DNA from: Dinghuibacter silviterrae
GTDB lineage: Bacteria > Bacteroidota > Bacteroidia > Chitinophagales > Chitinophagaceae
Direction: 5' to 3'
Assembly: GCF_004366355.1 (NCBI RefSeq)
Contig: NZ_SODV01000001.1
Span: 186,001-250,000 of the forward strand
Length of the DNA stretch: 64,000 nucleotides
Each line of letters starts with the position of its first letter. Position 1 is the stretch's first letter. Below are positions 54,000 to 63,215 of the stretch, in pieces. Below the pieces are notes generated by a model. That model worked only from the letters and a program-made list of their open reading frames with translations. It was not told the DNA's origin and searched no databases. The translations under genes and the position numbers were made by a program.

Positions 54000-55068
54000 G
54001 ACGTTCAATCGTTGTGCGTACTTGTGAAACGGTTTGATGGGTGGCGTCGCCTTTTTCCTGGAGCTTGCCGATGGCCGCGGCGGCTGCAAAGTCGATGGTC
54101 TGCTGGGGGTCCCAGCCCTGGAGGCTGGCATAAATCAGGCCGCCCATAAAGCAGTCTCCGCTGCCGACCTTGTCGACGACAGCGTCGGTGCGGAACTCCC
54201 GCGAGACGTGCAAACGGCCGGCGGCAGAAGCGGTGCCGTGAGCGGCGCTGCCCGCAGCCGCGGCACGCTCGCGCTCGAACAACGTGGCATAGTACCGCAG
54301 CCCTTCGGCCACTTTCTCAAACCGGAAGGTGTGTGCCACGCGCCCGCACCGCGGAAACCGCCGCAGGATAGCCTCCGAGGTCGCCACGGAATGATCCAGG
54401 TATCGCTGTTTGTTCCCATCCTGGTGAACGTCCTTGTCGACAGGAATCCCCAGCAGGCTTTCCGCTGCCCAGAGGTTCCCCATGACGAGGTCGCAGTATT
54501 CGACAAGCCCGGGCATGACCGAAACGGGGGAAACCCCGTATTGCCAAAGCTTGGAGCGGTAATTCAGGTCGACGGAGATCCGGACCCCTTTGCGGGTGGC
54601 GGCCTCCAGGCCCTCACGGCAAAGGGCGGCCACGGAGGGCGTGAGCGCCGGGCTGATGGCGCTGAAGTGAAACCAGCCTGCATCCTGCAGCACCAGGTCC
54701 CAGTCGATCATGCCCGGACCCAGCCCGGCAAAGGAGGAGTGGGCCCGGTCATAGATAACGCCGGCGTGTTGCAGGTCAGACCCTTGCGGGAGGTAGTAGG
54801 CCCCGACGCGATTCCCCGTCCACAAAACGGGGGTGGTGTCGACGCCCCGGGATTCCAGGTAGGCGGCCATTTCCCGGCCCAGGTAGTGGTCGGGCATGGC
54901 GGTGCAATACGCCACGGGCTGCCCCCAGCTGGCCAGGGCACAGGCAACGTTGGCTTCGGCTCCCCCCACGTAGACGGGCATGCTGGCGTCAGACAGCCAG
55001 CGTCCTTCCAGCATGGGAGACATGCGCAGGAGGATTTCTCCAAAAGAAACGACGATCGATGAGGTCAT
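53992..55068 (-). CDS. kdgK: 2-keto-3-deoxygluconate kinase (PfkB family)
   Basis: This 358-residue ribokinase/PfkB-fold kinase should phosphorylate KDG to KDPG. The N-terminal substrate motif has VYVGGAEANVACAL and the C-terminal ATP/catalytic motif is KVGSGDCFMGG, with Asp as the base (GxGD form). The protein is longer than usual because of an Ala-rich stretch around residues 262-290 (RERAAAAGSAAHGTASAAG), probably a surface loop. The gene overlaps uxaC by 4 bases and eda by 8 bases. The substrate is inferred from the operon; the PfkB fold alone would not separate KDG from other sugars. Confidence 0.9.
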   Translation of the reverse strand: MTSSIVVSFGEILLRMSPMLEGRWLSDASMPVYVGGAEANVACALASWGQPVAYCTAMPDHYLGREMAAYLESRGVDTTPVLWTGNRVGAYYLPQGSDLQHAGVIYDRAHSSFAGLGPGMIDWDLVLQDAGWFHFSAISPALTPSVAALCREGLEAATRKGVRISVDLNYRSKLWQYGVSPVSVMPGLVEYCDLVMGNLWAAESLLGIPVDKDVHQDGNKQRYLDHSVATSEAILRRFPRCGRVAHTFRFEKVAEGLRYYATLFERERAAAAGSAAHGTASAAGRLHVSREFRTDAVVDKVGSGDCFMGGLIYASLQGWDPQQTIDFAAAAAIGKLQEKGDATHQTVSQVRTTIERHA

Positions 55069-56465
55069 AGAAATCCGAAGTAGTGCTTCGCGTTATGGTA
55101 ACATATATCGCTGACGACTTTTCCGATCCAGGGAAGGTCCTGGGGCAGTTCGCCGTTTTCCACCTCTTCCCCGAAAAGGCGGCAAAGAATCCTGCGGAAG
55201 TATTCGTGCCGGGGGAAAGACAAAAAGCTGCGCGAATCGGTGAGCATGCCGACAAAACGGCTGAGCAGCCCCATATTGGAAAGGGCGTTGATCTGTTGCG
55301 TCATCCCATCCTTCTGGTCGAGGAACCACCAGGCGGACCCGAACTGGATTTTTCCAGGGAAAGAACCGTCGTTGAAGTTCCCGATCATCGTCGCCATAAG
55401 GGCGTTGTCCGCCGGGTTGAGGTTATACAAGATGGTCTTCGCCAGCCGGTCGTTGGTATCGAGCCTGTCCAGGAAGCGTGCCAGCGCCTTCCCTTGCGGA
55501 AAGTCGCCGATCGAATCCCAGCCCGTGTCCGGTCCCAGTTCCCTCCACTTCCTGGAGTTGTTGTTCCGCAGGGCACCAAGATGGTATTGTTGTACCCATC
55601 CCTTCTCGTGGTCCCACTCGGCCAGTTGCAGGAGCAAGGCCGATTTGAACTGGCGGCGCTCTTCTAAAGAAGGCAGCTGCCCCAACCGGACCTGGTCGAA
55701 CACACGGATCACAGTGGAGGGGTCAAAATGATCGGCATACATCTCCTCTAACCCATGGTCGGAGACCGTACAACCGTTCACGGCAAAGAAGTCGTGCCGG
55801 TGCTTCAATGCATCCAGCAGGTCCCCATACGTGGTGATGGATATATTGGCCGCCTTCTCCAACCGCGAAAGGTATTGGTTGAACGCAGGCGGGTTGTCGA
55901 CGAGCAAGGCATTGTCGGGCCGGAAGGCCGGCAGGACCCGGGTCGTAAAACCCGAGGCGGCAAGCGCCTTATGATCCGAAAGGGTGTCGGCCGGATCGTC
56001 CGTGGTACAAACCACTTCCACCTTCATCCGGGTCAGCAGCGAACGCACCGAGAATTCGGGGGTTTGGAGCAAACCGGTGCAGGCCTCATAAATACGGGCG
56101 GCGCTCGATGGATTAAGCACCTCCCGTACACCGAAGTATCGCTGTAGTTCCAGGTGGGTCCAGTGATAAAGAGGATTGCGGAGCGTATAGGGCACCGTCT
56201 CTGCCCAACGCGCAAATTTTTCCGCGTCCGGACGGTCTCCTGTGCAAAAGTCCTCGGATACACCGTTCGCACGCATCGCCCTCCATTTGTAATGGTCTCC
56301 GGCCAGCCAGGCCTCCGTGAGGTTGGCAAAACGATGGTCGGAAGCGATCAGGGCGGGGGAAAGGTGGCAATGATAATCAATGATCGGCAACGCGCTGGCG
56401 TATTCATGATACAGTTGTCGTGCCGTCTTGGTATTCAATAGGAAGTCATCGTCCAGAAACTGCAT
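55065..56465 (-). CDS. uxaC: Glucuronate isomerase (uronate isomerase)
   Basis: This 466-residue metal-dependent amidohydrolase-fold enzyme interconverts glucuronate/fructuronate or galacturonate/tagaturonate. The metal ligands lie in DYHCHLSP (His32, His34). Other family features are AGDHYKWRAMRANG, RNPLYHWTHLEL, DDPADTL and the C-terminal GMLTDSRSFLSFPRHEYFRR. The length is typical (about 465-470). It is the first gene of the uxaC-kdgK-eda operon. The fructuronate/tagaturonate reductases and the dehydratase (uxaB/uxuB, uxuA/uxaA) are not here. A LacI-like operator lies about 45 bases upstream. Confidence 0.96.
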   Translation of the reverse strand: MQFLDDDFLLNTKTARQLYHEYASALPIIDYHCHLSPALIASDHRFANLTEAWLAGDHYKWRAMRANGVSEDFCTGDRPDAEKFARWAETVPYTLRNPLYHWTHLELQRYFGVREVLNPSSAARIYEACTGLLQTPEFSVRSLLTRMKVEVVCTTDDPADTLSDHKALAASGFTTRVLPAFRPDNALLVDNPPAFNQYLSRLEKAANISITTYGDLLDALKHRHDFFAVNGCTVSDHGLEEMYADHFDPSTVIRVFDQVRLGQLPSLEERRQFKSALLLQLAEWDHEKGWVQQYHLGALRNNNSRKWRELGPDTGWDSIGDFPQGKALARFLDRLDTNDRLAKTILYNLNPADNALMATMIGNFNDGSFPGKIQFGSAWWFLDQKDGMTQQINALSNMGLLSRFVGMLTDSRSFLSFPRHEYFRRILCRLFGEEVENGELPQDLPWIGKVVSDICYHNAKHYFGFL

Positions 56466-56509
56466 AGCCGAAGGTAAACCAAAACGGGGTTTCCGCCCAA
56501 ATCGTACTC

Positions 56510-56523
56510 CGATAACGTTTGCG
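56510..56523 (-). promoter_or_regulatory. Candidate LacI-type operator upstream of uxaC
   Basis: CGATAACGTTTGCG contains the central AACGTT palindrome framed by CG on both sides, the form bound by many LacI-family regulators. It lies 45 bases before the uxaC start, next to the sigma-factor gene on the other strand. No LacI-type gene is in the window. Confidence 0.4.
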
Positions 56524-56581
56524 CTGGCGCGCGTGGGGTGGGCATCAATAAATCATTAAATTATTATTATATTGAAGAACC

Positions 56582-57130
56582 ATGCAAACTGCTATGATAC
56601 CGGATGACGCCTCATTGGTGCACGCCCTGCAACAAGGGAGCCAGGAGGCTTTTTCCGAGATCTACCGCCGCTACAGCCGCATGGTGTTTATCCAGGCCTT
56701 CAAAAAAGTGGGCGTCCGTGAAGTGGCCGAAGACATCCTCCAGGAAGTATTCTCCGCCCTTTGGACCGGGAAAGCGACCCTCCAGCCCGACAAGTCCCTA
56801 AAAGCCTACCTGCTGGGCATCGTCCGGTTCAAGGTGATCGATTATTACCGGCTCACCGCCCTTCGTCTCCGTCACCTTGATTCCCTGACCCACCTGATGG
56901 ACCAGCCGGAGGCACCCCTGCAAGATGCCCTTTACGCCAAAGAACAGGAAAAAACCCTCCACACCCACATCCAGTCGCTTTCTGACAGCGTCCGCACCAT
57001 CTTCCTCCTGAGCCGCTACGATGGTTTGTCTATAGACGACATCTCTCAGAAGCTCCAACTTTCCAACCAAACCGTGCGCAACCAGATCTCCAAAGCGCTC
57101 AAAACCCTCCGGCTTAAATGGGAGGAATAA
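56582..57130 (+). CDS. ECF RNA polymerase sigma factor (sigma-70 family)
   Basis: This 182-residue extracytoplasmic-function sigma factor has region 2 at about residues 20-90 (AFSEIYRRYSRMVFIQA, AEDILQEVFSALW) and region 4 at about 125-178 (FLLSRYDGLSIDDISQKL, QTVRNQISKALKTL). Regions 1.1 and 3 are absent, as in ECF types. Bacteroidota ECF factors of this kind are held by FecR anti-sigma factors and switch on SusC/D uptake genes. The next gene is exactly such a FecR, 51 bases downstream. The gene is divergent from uxaC with 116 bases between. Confidence 0.95.
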   Translation: MQTAMIPDDASLVHALQQGSQEAFSEIYRRYSRMVFIQAFKKVGVREVAEDILQEVFSALWTGKATLQPDKSLKAYLLGIVRFKVIDYYRLTALRLRHLDSLTHLMDQPEAPLQDALYAKEQEKTLHTHIQSLSDSVRTIFLLSRYDGLSIDDISQKLQLSNQTVRNQISKALKTLRLKWEE

Positions 57131-57181
57131 AATTTTAGAACACCATAGTACATTTTTCTTTTTCCCCCGATTCATTAGTAT

Positions 57182-58168
57182 ATGCAGATAGATGAGCTGG
57201 CCGCTTTGCTAAAGAGGTACCACGAGGACCGGTGCACACCCGAAGAGCGGAAGATCGTCGAGGAATGGTACGAAAGCCTTTCCGGAAGCGAGCCGGCGCC
57301 AGAGGAAAAAGAAGTCGAATCCAGCCTGGAAAAGGTGTGGGCGCGGCTGCGTGAAACCACGGCCGGCGGGGCCCCAGGCGGCGAAATGGAGGCCGGCAGC
57401 GAAGCAGCGCCGGTGCGCAGGCTCGTCCCGTTCAACCGCCGCACCACGCGCCGCGTAATGGAGATCGCCGCCGCCGTCCTGCTGCTGGCCGGCGTTTACA
57501 CGCTGGCAAAGCGGACAGGAACCACCAAGGAGGCGCCCGAGGACACCGTCCTCATCGCCACCGTCCCCGGCGAGGTAAAACAACTCACCCTGCCCGACGG
57601 CTCGCGCGTCACCGTCAACGCGTCCAGCCGCCTGGCGTACGCAAAAAGCTTCAAAACCCGGCAGGTCCGCCTGATGACCGGCGAAGCATTTTTCGAGGTA
57701 ACGAAAGATCAAAACCGGCCGTTTACCGTGGAGACAAAAGGAATAAATACCCGGGTCCTGGGCACCTCCTTCAACATCCGCTCCTATGACAGGGACACCG
57801 CCACCGTCATCGCGCTCGTCACGGGAAAGGTATCCGTTGACGAAACCACGACCTTGGATCCGGGCGACGAATTAACAGTGAACAAAAGCGGCAACAAGCT
57901 TAAGACCCGCTTCGACGACGAGAAAAACATCACCGCCTGGGAGCAAAAGGCCATGTATTTCCGGGACGCCTCCTTCGAGGACATCGCCTTCGACATCGCC
58001 AATACGTACAACGTCACGCTGGTCAACGCCAGCAGCAAAAAGCACTGGAGCTATACCGGCTTTTTCGAACACGAAAGCATCTGGGAAATCGTCCGCACCA
58101 TCTGTATTACCGAGCACCTGGATTTCCGATCGGACCAGGGCCGCATCATACTGATCAATAAAAATTAA
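57182..58168 (+). CDS. FecR-family anti-sigma factor
   Basis: This 328-residue membrane regulator has a cytoplasmic N-terminal sigma-binding part (residues 1-85, with DELAALLKRYHEDRCTPEE) and one transmembrane segment (about 92-110). A periplasmic FecR domain (about 124-215, with VPGEVKQLTLPDGSRV and FFEVTKDQNRPF) and a DUF4974-type C-terminal domain (about 255-325) follow. It receives the signal from the STN domain of the SusC receptor and releases the sigma factor. The start ATG is 51 bases after the sigma gene. It ends 6 bases before the SusC start, so all three are co-transcribed. Confidence 0.95.
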   Translation: MQIDELAALLKRYHEDRCTPEERKIVEEWYESLSGSEPAPEEKEVESSLEKVWARLRETTAGGAPGGEMEAGSEAAPVRRLVPFNRRTTRRVMEIAAAVLLLAGVYTLAKRTGTTKEAPEDTVLIATVPGEVKQLTLPDGSRVTVNASSRLAYAKSFKTRQVRLMTGEAFFEVTKDQNRPFTVETKGINTRVLGTSFNIRSYDRDTATVIALVTGKVSVDETTTLDPGDELTVNKSGNKLKTRFDDEKNITAWEQKAMYFRDASFEDIAFDIANTYNVTLVNASSKKHWSYTGFFEHESIWEIVRTICITEHLDFRSDQGRIILINKN

Positions 58169-58174
58169 CCGCAC

Positions 58175-61100
58175 ATGAGAAAATCATCGGCCCCCCCGGG
58201 AAAGCGACCCGGATGGGGAGGGATCGTTCTGTTCTCGCTTTTCTGCATCTACGCGCTGTCCGCCAGGGGCAGCCAGGGTCAGGCGGACATCCGCATCACA
58301 CTCAACCACCAACCGGCGGAAAAGGCGTTCCGCCTGATCGAAAAACAAACCCGCCTCACTTTCCACTTTGACAAAACGGAGATCAACCCCGGCCAGGTCG
58401 TGACCCTGCACTTCGACAAGGCACCGCTGAGCACCGTCCTGGAAGCCCTTTCCCGCCAGACCGGCTGGGTGTTTCAGCAAAGGGGCGACAAAATCCTGGT
58501 CCTGGGAAAGGATACCCCGCTTCCCCCGGAGGAACTGTCGGTGCTGCCCCCCGGTATCGTCAAGGGCAGGGTCACCGATGTGTCCGGTACACCCCTTCAG
58601 GGGGTGACCATCCAGATACAGGGGACCATGACAGGGGTGCAAACCGACGCCGACGGGCGTTTTTCCATCAATGTCGCCAGCGGCACCACGCTGATCGTCA
58701 CGTACGTAGGTTACGAAACCCAGGAAGTGAAAGTGACCGGTGCGGACCTGGCACTGGTCATGAAGGACATCCATAAAGTCCTCAACGAAGTGGTGGTCAC
58801 GGCCCTTGGCATCAAACGCCAGGCAAAGGAGCTGGGATACTCCACTGCCCGGGTCGGGAACGCGGAGCTCAACGAAACCAAACAAACCAACCTCGCCACC
58901 GAGTTGTCCGGCAAAGTATCCGGTCTCCAGATCAACACCATCGACAACAGCGTCAACCCCACCACCCGCCTGGTGCTCCGGGGGAACCGGTCTTTCTTAG
59001 GCAACAACCAGGCCCTGCTGATCGTCGACGGGGTCCCGGTGGATTTGAACTATATCAACTACATCAACCCGAACGATGTCGACAACGTCACCGTGCTGAA
59101 GGGCGCCAACGCCGCCGCCCTGTACGGTTCCGATGCCTCCAACGGGGTGCTGATCATCAACACCAAAAAGGGGAGCCAGGGCAAGCCATCCATTACGGTG
59201 AGCTCCACCATCACACAGGAGCGCGTGGCCTACCTTCCCGAGCTGCAAAACGAATTCGGACCGCACGCCGGAGAATACCAGCAGGGTTATGCGCTTTTTA
59301 CCGACTATAACGGGAACCGGCTCTACATTCCCTTCGAGCAACAAGCCCAGGGTCCCGCGTTTAACGGTGACACGGTCCTGATCGGCTTCCCGCAACGGGA
59401 CGGGAGCGTCCTGACGGGGCCCTATAAAGCCTACCCCCACGCCAAGTATGATTTCTTCAACAAGGGATACACCTGGCAAAACGACATTTCTTATTCTTCA
59501 GGCGACGACAAAGGTTCCTTCTACCTGTCCGTCCAGGACGTCAACACCAAAGGCATCGTCCCCGACGATCAATCCCGGCGGACGGGCTTCCGGTTTAACG
59601 GGAACCGCACCTATGGAAAGTTCACCGCCACCATCGGCCTGGCGTATAACCAGTTCCAGGTCAGCCAGGACGGCGACTGGGCGGACACCTATTTCAGCGT
59701 CATGGGTTTTCCCCCGAACATCGACCTGCCCGCCTTTAAGGACGTCAACAATTATGTAGACGCCTCGATCAACGGGTTCCCCATCCCCTACTCCCTGAAT
59801 CCCTACTGGTATATCAACAACAGCCGGGACAACGTCACCAGCCACAACCTGGTCAGCAACGCGGACCTGACGTACCGCGTCACGCCCTGGCTGACCGCCA
59901 CCTACCGGGTAGGCATGAACCTGTTTGTGGGTGACGGCAAGCTGACCACTGCGGACAAATCCTATTCAAACGACGCCATCCTGTACAACAACCTTTCCTT
60001 TAGCGGAGACAACTATGTCGCCTTTCCCCCGGCACCGCCCGCGGTCACCGATAGTTTTGGCATCCGGACCAACCTGAACACCACCACCATGGTCAGCGCG
60101 GATAAGACCTTTGGAGACTTTTCCGGAAAGCTCATCCTGGGCTATACCACCAACAGCGCCTACGAGCGGACGTCCATACAAAGCAGCTCTTCTCTGGCTT
60201 TCGCCGGGTTTTACAATATCGGGAGCGGGACCCAGTCCCCCCTGGTGGGAGACTACCGCCAGACCATCCGGACGACGGGCGCCTTTGCGGACCTCACCCT
60301 GGGGTATAAGGAATACCTTTTTATCCACGGCTCCGTGCGCCGCGATCAAAGCTCGCTCCTGGCCGAACAGTTCCGGACCTTTTACTATCCGGGAGTGGAT
60401 GCCGCCTTTATTCCCACCGAAGCACTGCCGTGGCTAAAGGACAACAAAATCCTGTCCTTCGCCAAGCTGCGCGCCAGCTTTACCAAGGTAGGGAACATCA
60501 ATATCCCACCCTATTCGCTGGCCAACACGTACGTCTTGTCCACCACGCCCAACAATGGTTTCCCATTCACCAGTACCGGGACCACGAGCTACGCCATCAA
60601 CCAGACCATCTATAACCCCTTGCTAAAACCGGAATTTACAACCGCCAGAGAGGTCGGTGCGGAGTTGGGGTTCCTCCGGAACCGGGTCAATGTCCAGGTA
60701 GCATATTACAACGAAAAAACCACCAACCAAACGGTACCCGTCCAGGTGTCCCCCGTCTCCGGCTACAACATCCAATACATCAATGTCGGCGAGATGAACA
60801 GCAAGGGATTCGAAGCCGACCTGAACCTCACGCCCCTCGTCCGCTTCGGCAGCTTCCGCTGGAATGCGGGGGCCAACCTGAGCGTGGTCACCAACCGGGT
60901 CGTTAGCCTGCTCCCGGGGACCAGCGAGCTCAATATCGGCACCTCCTCCGGGGCCAAGGGAACCGTCACCAACGACTATGCCATCGTGGGTCAGGCCTAT
61001 CCGTATCTAAAGGTCATCGACTGGGCACGCGATCCGCAGGGACACGTGATCGTTGACCCGGTCACCGGTCTACCCAGCCAGGATCCCAATCCCCGTCCGT

Positions 61101-61663
61101 TCGGTCAGCTCAATCCCACAACCACCCTCGGTCTCAACACCTCGTTTCAATACAAAGGGTTCACGCTGTCGGCGGTGGCAGAGTTCCGGACGGGGAACGT
61201 TGTCTTTAACAACGAACCCTATATCGACGAATTCGGGCTCACCCCCCGTTCGGCGGCGTCCGGCCATCAGCGCTTTGTTTACCCGAATTCCGTCATCGAG
61301 ACAGCACCAGGCAAGTATGTGCCGAATACCACGACGACCATCAACGACATCTTCCTGTTCTGGGGACAAAACGGCTTTGCATACCTGCCTCCTTCGATGT
61401 TCGTGAGCAGCGCCGCCTTTTGGAAGGTGAGGGAAATTTCCCTGGCCTATGACATCCCCGCCTCCGTTTTGCACAAGGCCCGGGTCATCCGCAAGGCCAC
61501 AGTCACCCTGGTGGGCCGGAACCTGTTTACCTGGAGGCCAAAGGACAATATCTGGACAGACCCCGAGTTCAACGACGACAACTCCAATGCCGTGGGCCAG
61601 AACTCAACGTCCCAGCCCCCGCCGGTGCGCAGTTTCGGTGCCAACCTTACCCTCGTTTTTTAA
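58175..61663 (+). CDS. SusC/RagA-family TonB-dependent receptor with STN domain
   Basis: This 1162-residue outer-membrane importer has an N-terminal export signal (hydrophobic core about residues 16-30). A secretin/TonB N-terminal (STN) domain follows (about 45-110, AEKAFRLIEKQTRLTFHF), then a CarboxypepD_reg-like domain (about 125-205, KGRVTDVSGTPLQGVTIQIQ). The plug domain is at about 215-330 (NNQALLIVDGVPVDLN, DASNGVLIINTKKG), and the large beta-barrel ends NLTLVF. The STN domain marks a receptor that signals substrate arrival to FecR, matching the genes just upstream. The substrate, probably a glycan or other oligomer, is not shown by sequence. SusD follows. Confidence 0.95.
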   Translation: MRKSSAPPGKRPGWGGIVLFSLFCIYALSARGSQGQADIRITLNHQPAEKAFRLIEKQTRLTFHFDKTEINPGQVVTLHFDKAPLSTVLEALSRQTGWVFQQRGDKILVLGKDTPLPPEELSVLPPGIVKGRVTDVSGTPLQGVTIQIQGTMTGVQTDADGRFSINVASGTTLIVTYVGYETQEVKVTGADLALVMKDIHKVLNEVVVTALGIKRQAKELGYSTARVGNAELNETKQTNLATELSGKVSGLQINTIDNSVNPTTRLVLRGNRSFLGNNQALLIVDGVPVDLNYINYINPNDVDNVTVLKGANAAALYGSDASNGVLIINTKKGSQGKPSITVSSTITQERVAYLPELQNEFGPHAGEYQQGYALFTDYNGNRLYIPFEQQAQGPAFNGDTVLIGFPQRDGSVLTGPYKAYPHAKYDFFNKGYTWQNDISYSSGDDKGSFYLSVQDVNTKGIVPDDQSRRTGFRFNGNRTYGKFTATIGLAYNQFQVSQDGDWADTYFSVMGFPPNIDLPAFKDVNNYVDASINGFPIPYSLNPYWYINNSRDNVTSHNLVSNADLTYRVTPWLTATYRVGMNLFVGDGKLTTADKSYSNDAILYNNLSFSGDNYVAFPPAPPAVTDSFGIRTNLNTTTMVSADKTFGDFSGKLILGYTTNSAYERTSIQSSSSLAFAGFYNIGSGTQSPLVGDYRQTIRTTGAFADLTLGYKEYLFIHGSVRRDQSSLLAEQFRTFYYPGVDAAFIPTEALPWLKDNKILSFAKLRASFTKVGNINIPPYSLANTYVLSTTPNNGFPFTSTGTTSYAINQTIYNPLLKPEFTTAREVGAELGFLRNRVNVQVAYYNEKTTNQTVPVQVSPVSGYNIQYINVGEMNSKGFEADLNLTPLVRFGSFRWNAGANLSVVTNRVVSLLPGTSELNIGTSSGAKGTVTNDYAIVGQAYPYLKVIDWARDPQGHVIVDPVTGLPSQDPNPRPFGQLNPTTTLGLNTSFQYKGFTLSAVAEFRTGNVVFNNEPYIDEFGLTPRSAASGHQRFVYPNSVIETAPGKYVPNTTTTINDIFLFWGQNGFAYLPPSMFVSSAAFWKVREISLAYDIPASVLHKARVIRKATVTLVGRNLFTWRPKDNIWTDPEFNDDNSNAVGQNSTSQPPPVRSFGANLTLVF

Positions 61664-61679
61664 CACCCAATCGATCCTT

Positions 61680-63215
61680 ATGTTCCGAAATATAATACGA
61701 ACAGCCGGCGTCCTCCTCCTGATGGGCTCCTGTAGCAAAAGCTACCTGGACGTCAACAACAACAATCCCAACCAGGTCACCACGGTTTCGCCCCATCTTT
61801 TGCTGGCCGGAACGCTCAACACTACGGCTTCCATCGTGACCACCGACTTCCCCTTCTTAGGTTGCTACCAGGGCTACTGGACCATTGCCCAGGGATTTTC
61901 CGACATCACGGACTACGCCAACTATAACTTCAGCACGAACTTCGGCCAGAACATCTGGACCGACGTCTACGGCAACTTAGGTAACCTCGCGCAGATAGAG
62001 GCCGCGGCCAAGGCCGACACCACCCTCGTGCTCTACGGCGCCATGGCCAAAATCATCAAGGCCCTCAACTTCCAGATCCTGGTCGATGTCTATAACAACA
62101 TCCCCTACTTCGACGCCTCCAGCCCCTTGAACATCTATCCGAAGTATGACAACGCCGATACAGTCTACCAACACCTCGTTCTGACCATAGACACGGCCAT
62201 CGCCATGATCAACGGCGCCACGCCCGGCGCGGTTCAGCCGACCGGCTCGGACGACATCATGTTCTCCGGCAATATGACCTCCTGGAAACAGTTGGGGAAT
62301 ACGCTAAAGCTGCGCATGCTGCTCCACCAGGCGGGGCTGACGGCCAAGGCGGCCTATATACAGGCCCGTCTTGCCGACATCGCTACTGAAGGTGATGGGT
62401 TCCTGGCCGGCAACGCTTGGGTCAACCCCGGCTATTCCCAGAACACCAACCAGCAAAACCCATTTTTCTCTTCCTTCGGTTTCAACTCCACCGGGGGCGC
62501 GGCCTCGAACTACACCAGTTTTAAGGCCAACATCTATACGATTGCTTTTTTCAACAACACCAACGACGTCCGCATCGGATACGACTATGCCCCGCTCACC
62601 GGGTACACAGGGAACCCGCCCTATTTGTATGTGGGCGCTCCCTTCGGAACGATCGGTCTTCCCTCCCCTTCTTCCGCCTCATCCATCGGCGCCTATATGC
62701 CAGCCACCTCTTCGACCCAGGCGGGTCCGCGGGTCGGCCTTCTGCAAAGCGACGCCCAGTCTTGTCCCCTCCTGACCGCCACCGAAAGCCTGTTTCTCCA
62801 GGCCGAAGCAGCGGAGCGCGGCTGGATCTCCAGCGATCCACAGACTTTATATCAACAGGCCATCACCGCTTCCTACGCCTATTTGCTGGTCAATAACCCG
62901 GACAGCGCCGCGGGCGCCTATTATGCGCAACCGATCCAAAATGTAGGCTGGAGCGCGTCCACCAACAAACTGGAAGCCATCATCGTCCAGAAGTGGGCCG
63001 CCCTGAACGGCATCGACCTGGAAGAGGTATGGAGCGATTACCGGCGGACCGGGTTCCCATCAGACCTCCCACCGTCCAACTCTCCCAACGCCGTTTCAAA
63101 GACGCCACCCGTCCGCCTTTTGTACCCCCAGATCGAGTACCAGACCAACGCCGCCAACGTCAACGCCGAAGGCTCGATCAATCAATTCACCTCCAAAATA
63201 TTCTGGATACCATGA
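61680..63215 (+). CDS. SusD/RagB-family outer-membrane lipoprotein
   Basis: This 511-residue nutrient-binding lipoprotein of the SusD-like type starts at ATG 61680, 16 bases after the SusC stop. The lipobox LLMGSC anchors Cys18 to the membrane, and the mature protein begins SKSYLDVNNNNPNQV. Helical TPR-like segments follow (AMAKIIKALNFQILVDVYNNIPY, TSWKQLGNTLKLRMLLHQAG, LTATESLFLQAEAAERGW). It caps the SusC barrel and captures substrate. An upstream in-frame extension to 61449 overlaps SusC and is rejected. Its stop overlaps the next gene (ATGA). Confidence 0.94.
   Translation: MFRNIIRTAGVLLLMGSCSKSYLDVNNNNPNQVTTVSPHLLLAGTLNTTASIVTTDFPFLGCYQGYWTIAQGFSDITDYANYNFSTNFGQNIWTDVYGNLGNLAQIEAAAKADTTLVLYGAMAKIIKALNFQILVDVYNNIPYFDASSPLNIYPKYDNADTVYQHLVLTIDTAIAMINGATPGAVQPTGSDDIMFSGNMTSWKQLGNTLKLRMLLHQAGLTAKAAYIQARLADIATEGDGFLAGNAWVNPGYSQNTNQQNPFFSSFGFNSTGGAASNYTSFKANIYTIAFFNNTNDVRIGYDYAPLTGYTGNPPYLYVGAPFGTIGLPSPSSASSIGAYMPATSSTQAGPRVGLLQSDAQSCPLLTATESLFLQAEAAERGWISSDPQTLYQQAITASYAYLLVNNPDSAAGAYYAQPIQNVGWSASTNKLEAIIVQKWAALNGIDLEEVWSDYRRTGFPSDLPPSNSPNAVSKTPPVRLLYPQIEYQTNAANVNAEGSINQFTSKIFWIP

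Noticed and set aside
54000-54131. 44-codon upstream extension of eda
   Set aside because: It lies inside kdgK and lacks aldolase features; the overlap with kdgK is otherwise 8 bases.
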